From: Pseudoalteromonas sp. MM1
Lineage (GTDB): Bacteria > Pseudomonadota > Gammaproteobacteria > Enterobacterales > Alteromonadaceae
NCBI RefSeq assembly: GCF_030296835.1
Contig: NZ_AP027923.1
Span: 434,001 to 498,000, forward strand
Direction: 5' to 3'
DNA length: 64,000 bases
Below, one piece after another: positions 57,889 to 64,000 of this stretch (its first letter is position 1; each line of letters begins with the position of its first letter). The notes beneath the pieces were generated by a model that made no database searches, had not been told where the DNA came from, and was given only the letters and a program-made list of their open reading frames with translations. The position numbers and the translations under genes were made by a program.

Positions 57889-58152
57889 GGGCCTGTTGAC
57901 CTTTCAGGATTAAAATTTGTTCAAACTAGGGGCGATTTAATCGCGGCGCGAGGTTTGTAACCTAGTGGGCTAAGTAAAAACCGAGCAACAAAGAGTAAAT
58001 TGCCCCTAGACAGAACCCTTCGGGCAGCGCATGTTTGGCACTTATGCTGCGTTATCGCCTATTTATGGGGAATAACCACACTACATAGGCTCTGCCTTGC
58101 CTAAATGCCAAACACACTGCTGCAAATTTAACCTCGAAAGATAAACAGGCCC
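57889..58152. mobile_element. 264-bp MITE-like element with TA target duplication
   Basis: Left end GGGCCTGTTGACCTTTC and right end (reverse complement) GGGCCTGTTTATCTTTC match at 15 of 17 positions, and similarity continues inward past AGGATTAAAATTTG / GAGGTTAAATTTG. The element is flanked on both sides by TA, the target used by Tc1/mariner and IS630-type transposases. No coding frame for a transposase fits in it. It supplies the last codons of the small gene at 58081. I believe similar sequences recur in Pseudoalteromonas genomes, from memory only. Confidence 0.75.
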
Positions 58153-58392
58153 TAAATAATCTTTAAAATTTGATTTAAAGGTTATGCATGCGTTGTACTT
58201 TTTATATCCGTACATACCTGCTGCAATACTAATTACTACTGACAAAGCAGGAAGCAGCTTATGTGTTAAAAAATCATAAGCAGTATTGGCAATAAAGGGG
58301 GGATCGAGATTTTCATCCCAAGCAATAAAAAATAGGGGAGGGAGTAGTAAGCTCGCGGTAATGATTATTCTAAAAAGTTGTTTTGCTGTCAT
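58081..58392 (-). CDS. Small membrane protein with MITE-derived C-terminus
   Basis: The 103-residue protein has two hydrophobic segments (residues 8-24 and about 45-62) and no recognised family. The last 24 or so residues, from LGPVYLSRLNL to the end, are encoded by the MITE end (58081-58152). If the element and one TA are removed, the frame reads KDYL followed at once by TAG, so the original protein probably ended there at about 80 residues. It starts 8 bases after the next small membrane protein gene. Confidence 0.6.
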   Translation of the reverse strand: MTAKQLFRIIITASLLLPPLFFIAWDENLDPPFIANTAYDFLTHKLLPALSVVISIAAGMYGYKKYNACITFKSNFKDYLGPVYLSRLNLQQCVWHLGKAEPM

Positions 58393-58400
58393 TTGAAGGG

Positions 58401-58661
58401 TTATTTATAAAACACAACGCCAATATAAAGTAAAAAAAGCCCTAAATAAACGGCTAATGCAGATACGCTGTTTTTAGAGCGCAGCCGTTTAATTAAATCG
58501 TAAGTACCGCCAAACATGCCTGTTATTACCAGCGCAATACCGCCCGTGAAACGGTAGTTGTTTAAATCTACATTGCCATTTTCGTCGCTTATAAAACGAA
58601 AATAGCCAAAGAGAATACATATACAGCCTAATATTAGTATGAGCGTGCTTATTATGTCCAT
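58401..58661 (-). CDS. Small hypothetical membrane protein
   Basis: The 86-residue protein has three predicted membrane segments (residues 4-23, 40-56, 67-84) separated by short loops, including FRFISDENGNVDLNNYRFTGG and DLIKRLRSKNS. No family is recognised. It is followed by the gene at 58081 after 8 bases, so the two form a small unit. Confidence 0.6.
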   Translation of the reverse strand: MDIISTLILILGCICILFGYFRFISDENGNVDLNNYRFTGGIALVITGMFGGTYDLIKRLRSKNSVSALAVYLGLFLLYIGVVFYK

Positions 58662-58682
58662 CTTTAACCTCGGTTTAAATAA

Positions 58683-58718
58683 TAAAAAACGCAGCTACGG
58701 TGAGGTAAGCTGCGTTTT
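58683..58718 (-). terminator. Terminator of the RND efflux operon
   Basis: AAAACGCAGCT (58686-58696) and AGCTGCGTTTT (58708-58718) form an eleven-pair stem with an eleven-base loop. On the minus strand Ts follow. It is 23 bases after the RND permease stop. Confidence 0.9.
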
Positions 58719-58741
58719 AGACGTCCTGTATGGCTTTTAAA

Positions 58742-61700
58742 TTACTTTCTAGGCTCGTAGTCTATTCTAAATACAACAGTATAAAGCACAGGCACAACAA
58801 TAAGCGTAAGTATGGTGGCAAAGCCTAAACCAAACATAATAGTTACCGCCATTGACTGGAAGAACACGTCAAATAACAGCGGGATCATACCTAAAATGGT
58901 GGTAATAGCCGCCATGGCTACAGGGCGTACACGGCTAACGCCCGATTCAAACACAGCTTGATAAGGCGATTTACCATCGCGAAGTTCAAGGTTTATTTGA
59001 TCAACCAACACAATGCCGTTTTTAATCAGCATTCCGCTTAAACTCAGTAATCCAAGTAGCGCCATAAAGCTAAATGGTGCATTCATTATTAACATCCCCG
59101 CACTCACACCAATAATGGCCAGTGGCACGGTAGCCCAAATAACTAAAGGCTGTTTAAGTGAATTGAACAGCAGTACGGTTACCGCAAACATCGCTAAATA
59201 ACCCAGCGGTAATGAGCCAAATATAGCGGCTTGCGCATCCGATGACGACTCATACTCGCCGCCCCATTCTAATGTGTAGCCACGTGGTAATTCTATTGCC
59301 TCTACAGGCCCACGCACGCGAGCAAAAAGCTTGGCGGCAGTTTCATCGCCTAATACGTTTTGATCAGCCATTACCGTTATTGTGCGCTTTCTGTCGCGGC
59401 GCATAATTAGGCTGTCTTCCCATTCAACTACAAATTCGTCAACCACTTGTGTTACCGGCACAAATACACCCAGTACTGGGCTGTATATTTGTAAATCGTG
59501 AACGCTTTCTACATTTAGGCGCTCATTTGCCGGTGAGCGAGCAATAATTGGCAGTAGTTGTGTACCATCGCGGTATACACCCACTTGCTTGCCCGACAAG
59601 CTAGTAAGCAGTACATCATCAAGGTCTGACTTACTAATACCTAAGCGGCGCGCTTTTTGTTCGTTAAATTGTGGGCGAATCATTTTAGTGCGTGCACGCC
59701 AATCATCACGAATATTATAAGCGCCGTCATCCTGTGCGATAACTTCTTCAGCTTGGGCGGCTAATTGTCTCAGTATTACCGGATCAGGGCCTGTAAAACG
59801 CGCTTCAATTTTAGCATCGGTTGAGGGGCCAATTTCCATGGGCTTAATTTTAAGCTCAGCTGAAAGGGGCGTACTTTGAGAGTATTCACGCACTTTTTGC
59901 ATTACTACAGCCACCGCCTCGCGGTTTTTTACTCTTATAATGAGCTGCCCGTACGATGAGTACGACTTTTGTGGTGCATAAGTAAGCATAAAGCGCGGAG
60001 CACCTTGGCCGGTTGTACTGGTTATTTCTTCAACTAGCTCTTCTTTTTGAAGGTAGTTTTCAAGCTTTTTAATTTCCTCGAGCGTTGCTCTTATGTCGGA
60101 GCCTTGTTGCTGCCAGTAATCTACATAAAACATAGGCGTGTTAGAGGCAGGGAAAAACGATTGTTTAACCGCACCAAAACCAACCACTGCCGAGCAAAGG
60201 AGTACAACCATTAGCACAAGCGTGGTTTTACGATAATGCATAGACACATCTAAAAGTGCTTTATAGCCGGTAAAAATAAAGCCTTGGTATGGGTCGTCAT
60301 CTTCCTCTTCGCCCTCAGCATTTTTACCTTTTTTAAACTCATCTTGTTTAAACATTAAATTTGCAAAAAATGGCGTAAGCGTAATAGCGGTGACCCAGCT
60401 TAATAAAAGCGATATAAACAACACCCAAAATAAGCTACCCGCAAATTCACCGGTCGCATCAGAGCTTAAGCCAATAGGGGCAAACGCTGTAATACCAATA
60501 ACCGTAGCGCCTAGTAGCGGCCATTTAGTTTGTTCTACAATATTAACCGCCGCTTTTAACTTAGTTTGGCCACGCTTTAAATTTATTAATATGCCTTCGG
60601 TTACTACTATGGCGTTATCTACCAGCATACCTAGGGCAATAATAAGTGCGCCCAGAGAAATACGTTGTAGGTCTATGGCAAACAACTTCATAAATATAAA
60701 GGTGCCTAGAACGGTTAGTAATAAAATCCCGCCAATTAAAATACCGCTTTTTAACCCCATAAATATAAGCAGTACCACAATTACAATGGCAATCGCCTCT
60801 ACTAGGCTGACAATAAAGCCATCTACCGATTTTTCTACTTCTTTAGGTTGGTTATAGACCGACTTTACATGTATGCCATGTGGTCGCTGATATTCAAGCT
60901 CTGCTAAGTGCTCGTCAATACGTTTACCTACCTCAACTACGTTCACGTTATTCATAAACGAAACGCCAATTAAAAGCGCTTGTTCTGAGTTGTAGCGAAT
61001 AACATTACTGGGTACTTCTGCGTATTCCCTAAATACTTTGGCTACATCACCTAAGTAAATAAGCTCGCTAGCACCGGGTTTTGATATAAGTAGGGTTTCG
61101 AGTTCTTTAACATCTTTAAATTCGCCGGTTGGGTGAAAGCGTATAGACTCATCGCCCACTCTAATTTTACCTGCGTTAGAGACTGTATTTTGAGATTGCA
61201 GTAAACCAAAAATATGGCTTGGGGCAATACCAAGCTGCGCTAATTTGCGGGTAGACACTTCAACCATAACTTGCGGTTGTTGTTCACCTGCAATGGTTAC
61301 TTTACTCACGCCTTTAACGAGTACAAGTTCACGCTTTAAGTAATCGGTGTAATCTTTAAGTTCATCATAAGAGTAGCCATCGCCGGTAACCGCATACATA
61401 ACGCCGTATACATCGCCAAAGTCATCTAAAATGGTGCTTGGGTAAACGCCACTTGGGAGTGAAGGTGCTAAGTCGTTAATTTTACGGCGCATTTCATCCC
61501 AAATTTGGCGCAGCTGATCTTTACGGTAGGTGCTTTTCATTTCTACCGATATTTGCGACTTACCATTTGATGAAATAGAGGTTACATAATCAACGTAGGG
61601 AAGTTGCTGAATCGCATTTTCGATAGGAAAGGTGACCTCTTCCTCTACTTGTTGTGGTGATGCACCCGGATACATAGTAATAACCATGGCGGTTTTAAGC

Positions 61701-61822
61701 GTAAACTCTGGGTCTTCTAGTTGGCCTAAATCAAAGTACGACACACTCCCGCCAATTAACAGCAGTAGTGCAAACATCCAGCTAATTACTTTTTTCTCTA
61801 TGGAGAGTTGTGCAAAGCTCAT
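58742..61822 (-). CDS. RND-family efflux transporter permease
   Basis: The 1026-residue protein has the full AcrB-like layout: N-terminal TM1 (VISWMFALLLLIGGSVSYF), a large periplasmic loop starting YPGASPQQVEEEVTFPIE, the TM2-6 bundle, a second loop, and a second bundle ending VVPVLYTVVF. The TM4 proton relay reads LGMLVDNAIVV, with one Asp followed by Asn rather than the Asp-Asp pair of AcrB. It should export small molecules with the adaptor gene upstream; the substrate is unknown. The outer-membrane TolC partner is not nearby. Confidence 0.92.
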   Translation of the reverse strand: MSFAQLSIEKKVISWMFALLLLIGGSVSYFDLGQLEDPEFTLKTAMVITMYPGASPQQVEEEVTFPIENAIQQLPYVDYVTSISSNGKSQISVEMKSTYRKDQLRQIWDEMRRKINDLAPSLPSGVYPSTILDDFGDVYGVMYAVTGDGYSYDELKDYTDYLKRELVLVKGVSKVTIAGEQQPQVMVEVSTRKLAQLGIAPSHIFGLLQSQNTVSNAGKIRVGDESIRFHPTGEFKDVKELETLLISKPGASELIYLGDVAKVFREYAEVPSNVIRYNSEQALLIGVSFMNNVNVVEVGKRIDEHLAELEYQRPHGIHVKSVYNQPKEVEKSVDGFIVSLVEAIAIVIVVLLIFMGLKSGILIGGILLLTVLGTFIFMKLFAIDLQRISLGALIIALGMLVDNAIVVTEGILINLKRGQTKLKAAVNIVEQTKWPLLGATVIGITAFAPIGLSSDATGEFAGSLFWVLFISLLLSWVTAITLTPFFANLMFKQDEFKKGKNAEGEEEDDDPYQGFIFTGYKALLDVSMHYRKTTLVLMVVLLCSAVVGFGAVKQSFFPASNTPMFYVDYWQQQGSDIRATLEEIKKLENYLQKEELVEEITSTTGQGAPRFMLTYAPQKSYSSYGQLIIRVKNREAVAVVMQKVREYSQSTPLSAELKIKPMEIGPSTDAKIEARFTGPDPVILRQLAAQAEEVIAQDDGAYNIRDDWRARTKMIRPQFNEQKARRLGISKSDLDDVLLTSLSGKQVGVYRDGTQLLPIIARSPANERLNVESVHDLQIYSPVLGVFVPVTQVVDEFVVEWEDSLIMRRDRKRTITVMADQNVLGDETAAKLFARVRGPVEAIELPRGYTLEWGGEYESSSDAQAAIFGSLPLGYLAMFAVTVLLFNSLKQPLVIWATVPLAIIGVSAGMLIMNAPFSFMALLGLLSLSGMLIKNGIVLVDQINLELRDGKSPYQAVFESGVSRVRPVAMAAITTILGMIPLLFDVFFQSMAVTIMFGLGFATILTLIVVPVLYTVVFRIDYEPRK

Positions 61823-61824
61823 AA

Positions 61825-62907
61825 TTATAAGCCTCGCTCTTTATTCCATGGGCGTACTTTCATGCCTTCATCTAATGAGTGCACGCCAGCAGAAACGACA
61901 ATTTGCCCTTCTTTAACACCGCTCAATACTTCAATGCCATCGCGGTGTACTTGACCGACTTTAACGGCTTGCTTGTTAACAACGCCGGTCTCTGGGTTAT
62001 ATATCCACACATAGGCGTTATCCGACACGCTTTCTTTCGCTTCAGAAAAAACCGACTCGACCGGTAAAATAGTGTAAGCCACTTGTGAGCTGGTTACTTT
62101 TGATAAATCGATAAATACACGGCCCGTCATACCTGCAAGTAAGTTAAAGTCTTTAGGTACTGGCAACGAAAAAACAACTTTGTAGGTAAGTGTTGTCGGA
62201 TCGGCCTGCGTATCCCACTCTTTTAAATCAAGGGTGTACTCTTTATTGTCATAACCGTCAAATACAACGGTAGGGTGGTAGTCGCTGCCTTTTTTAATGC
62301 GCGCTATTATTTTTTCAGGCACTTGGATTTCTACATCCATTAAATCGCGGGTTTCTAGGCGTAAAATGTTTTGTTTAGCTTGAATATTTTCAAAGTTTTT
62401 AACAAATACTTTGGCTACAGTCCCTGCAAATGGGGCGCGTAGTTCGCTGTATTCTAGGTTGGTTTCGGCAATTTTAAAGGCAGACTCTGCCACTTGCATA
62501 TTAGCCAATGCTTCATCGTATTCTGATTGACTGGCGATTCTTTTCTCAAGGAGTTGTTCAATACGACCAAGTTGTGATTTAGCAAGCTCATAGCGAGCTT
62601 TTCTATCATCGTACTGTAATTGGAAGTCTTCTGGGTCGAGCTTTGCTAAAAGCTGCCCTTTTTTAACTTCTTCCCCAGCTAAAACCGGAAACTCTACCAA
62701 TTCACCATTAACTCTAAAAGCTAAGTACGAGCCTTGGTTTGCAACTACCTCAGCAGGAAAACTGCGTACATTTGTTTGCGAATCATGTCCTATATTAAAT
62801 AACTTAACAGGCCTAATGGGCTCTTCTTTTACTTGCTTTTCAGGCTCTGAACAGGCCATTAATGTAAGTAAAGTCGTAGTAAGTATACATAGACGAAAGA
62901 GTTTCAT
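61825..62907 (-). CDS. RND efflux membrane-fusion (adaptor) lipoprotein
   Basis: The 360-residue protein starts with a lipoprotein signal (MKLFRLCILTTTLLTLMACSEPE, Cys near 19). It shows the HlyD/AcrA layout: beta-barrel strand, lipoyl half motif VEFPVLAGEEVKKGQLLAKLDPEDF, an alpha-hairpin (LAKSQLGRIEQLLEKRIASQSEYDEAL), and the second lipoyl half YSELRAPFAGTVAKVFV. ATG 62907 follows GGAG by six bases; the frame stays open 19 codons upstream. It ends 2 bases before the permease gene. Confidence 0.9.
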   Translation of the reverse strand: MKLFRLCILTTTLLTLMACSEPEKQVKEEPIRPVKLFNIGHDSQTNVRSFPAEVVANQGSYLAFRVNGELVEFPVLAGEEVKKGQLLAKLDPEDFQLQYDDRKARYELAKSQLGRIEQLLEKRIASQSEYDEALANMQVAESAFKIAETNLEYSELRAPFAGTVAKVFVKNFENIQAKQNILRLETRDLMDVEIQVPEKIIARIKKGSDYHPTVVFDGYDNKEYTLDLKEWDTQADPTTLTYKVVFSLPVPKDFNLLAGMTGRVFIDLSKVTSSQVAYTILPVESVFSEAKESVSDNAYVWIYNPETGVVNKQAVKVGQVHRDGIEVLSGVKEGQIVVSAGVHSLDEGMKVRPWNKERGL

Positions 62908-63030
62908 GTCTTCTCCGTGGCAATGATGGGCAAAATAATTAAGTGCAGGATACGCTGCAACCATATAAAATAAAATTCATTAAATTTTAGAAACAGTATA
63001 AGTTTTATTTATGATTATATTGAGCGCAGT

Positions 63031-63927
63031 ATGAAGCTGAATCAATTACAAATTTTAGATGCCATTGTACAAAGTGCAAGTTTAAGTGGCGCGGCGCTTA
63101 AATTACATAAAACTCAGCCTGCACTTACACTTGCTATAAAAAATCTTGAAGCAAAAATTGGCTTTGAATTACTCGATAGAAGTAAGTACCGATTACAGTT
63201 AACTGAAAAAGGGCGTGTTTTTCACCGCGAAGCACAACAGTTATTACATGCAAATGATGAGCTAGCGCAGCTTGCTAAAGAGCTTGCACTGGGTAATGAG
63301 CCTCAATATAGAATTTGCTACGAGCAAATTTGTCAAAAAGACAGTTATAACGAGATCATAAGTAATACTTTTAGACTATTTAAGCGTACAGAGTTTAATT
63401 TAACCAGCGGCAAACGCTTTGTTTCTTTAGAGCAAGTAAATGGCGGCCAAGTAGAGCTAGGCATAGGACCTTGGTTTGATTTATTTCATGCAACAGGGCA
63501 CTTAGAGAGCTTACCTATTGGTAAATTAAACATTGGTATTATTGCATCAACCAATACATATCCTAAGCACATGACCTTTAATGAGCTACAAAATTACCCG
63601 TGTTTAGCCATGTTTGAAAGTGACTTAAGCATAGACAGTGACAAACTTTCGTATTCTAAAGGTTCTGCCTTAATGAAGATTGACGATGTAAGCAATTTAA
63701 AGTCGTTTTTGCTACAAGGTGCTGGCTGGGCAATGATGAATATAGACTATTGCGCCCCTGAAATAGAAGCCGGGCTGTTGCAGCAAATAAAGATAAACGA
63801 CAGAGAGGATGAGTTTGGTATAGAAGTGCGTGCATTTAGGCGTGATGCAATCCATCATGGCCCTGTTGCGCGCTCTATTTGGGAGCAATTTAAAGTACTC
63901 AGTGAGGCGTACGTGAATGAGCGCTGA
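63031..63927 (+). CDS. LysR-family transcriptional regulator
   Basis: The 298-residue protein starts with a LysR helix-turn-helix (ILDAIVQSASLSGAALKLHKTQPALTLAIKNLEAKIGFELLDR) and has a C-terminal substrate-binding domain. It is divergent from the RND adaptor gene across a 123-base gap and is the likely regulator of that pump. Its 3' end overlaps the next gene by 11 bases. Confidence 0.9.
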   Translation: MKLNQLQILDAIVQSASLSGAALKLHKTQPALTLAIKNLEAKIGFELLDRSKYRLQLTEKGRVFHREAQQLLHANDELAQLAKELALGNEPQYRICYEQICQKDSYNEIISNTFRLFKRTEFNLTSGKRFVSLEQVNGGQVELGIGPWFDLFHATGHLESLPIGKLNIGIIASTNTYPKHMTFNELQNYPCLAMFESDLSIDSDKLSYSKGSALMKIDDVSNLKSFLLQGAGWAMMNIDYCAPEIEAGLLQQIKINDREDEFGIEVRAFRRDAIHHGPVARSIWEQFKVLSEAYVNER

Positions 63928-64000
63928 TATCGATAAAGAAACCCTCATCTACACTATCATTGCAAATATACCAGCAGGTTTTGTAGCAAGTTATGGGCAA
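63917..64000 (+). CDS. MGMT/ATL-like DNA-alkylation protein, N-terminal fragment
   Basis: ATG 63917 opens a frame of 28 codons that runs off the window: SADIDKETLIYTIIANIPAGFVASYGQ. IPxGxVxSYGQ is the start of the O6-alkylguanine-DNA alkyltransferase-like DNA-binding domain (Ogt, and the ATL/YbaZ proteins). The short N-terminus suggests the small ATL type that lacks the methyl-accepting Cys, but that residue is outside the window. Confidence 0.7.
   Translation, partial: MSADIDKETLIYTIIANIPAGFVASYGQ

Noticed and set aside
57889..58152. A transposase gene or full insertion sequence at the MITE
   Set aside because: No frame of useful length lies between the inverted ends.

Overview
The window looks like chromosomal DNA of a marine gammaproteobacterium of the Pseudoalteromonas type (order Alteromonadales). 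This is inferred from the AT-rich, gene-dense sequence, the mixture of Alteromonadales-typical families (TorF-type porin, Sbal_3080-type lipoprotein, DUF5916 outer-membrane protein, RluF, FdxA) and the gene arrangements. I saw no rRNA, tRNA, CRISPR array, prophage or transposase gene. Both window edges cut genes: an acyl carrier protein on the left and an MGMT/ATL-like protein on the right.

Region 1 (1-14519, + strand) is most of an aryl polyene (APE) pigment operon: two acyl carrier proteins, a membrane protein, an aryl-acid AMP ligase, two hotdog dehydratases, a GT2 glycosyltransferase, an LpxL-like acyltransferase, an aromatic amino acid ammonia-lyase, a thioesterase, a LolA-like carrier, an MMPL exporter, an FAD enzyme carrying both flavin-halogenase motifs, a DUF3261-like lipoprotein, two ketosynthases and a ketoreductase. 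The inferred flow is: the lyase makes an aryl acid, the ligase loads it on an ACP, ketosynthase/ketoreductase/dehydratase rounds extend the polyene, and the acyltransferase, LolA, MMPL and lipoprotein genes place it in the outer membrane. The chain-length-factor partner is presumably left of the window.

Region 2 (14520-24120) holds an RhlE-like DEAD-box helicase whose promoter/start region carries a perfect inverted repeat, an FAD dehydrogenase, ferredoxin FdxA, a DUF5916 outer-membrane protein, a small lipoprotein, a dual GGDEF/EAL protein and a TorF porin. Region 3 (24127-29250, - strand) is osmoprotection: betI-betB-betA with a palindromic BetI-like operator, plus a short divergent BCCT carrier directly followed by the porin. 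Region 4 (29622-41675) is amino-acid and polyamine metabolism: a DUF1704/QEGLA protein, a type III PLP ornithine/lysine decarboxylase with a structured leader, the arginine succinyltransferase operon (astC-astA-astD plus a DUF1338 oxygenase gene), an Lrp-type regulator facing it, and two periplasmic binding-protein-like genes without transporters.

Region 5 (42049-54049, + strand) is a complete glycogen operon: a standalone CBM48 protein, malQ, glgB, glgX, glgP, glgC and glgA, mostly overlapping or tightly spaced. Region 6 (54141-64000) has an EAL/HDOD protein, a DUF418 membrane protein, rluF, a 264-bp MITE-like element with TA target duplication that has extended the end of a small membrane protein gene, and an RND efflux pump (permease and lipoprotein adaptor) divergent from a LysR regulator.

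The observations I rate highest are the halogenase-motif enzyme inside the APE operon, the MITE insertion, the DUF1338 gene in the ast operon, the decarboxylase leader, and the binding-protein/sensor fusion at 39513.
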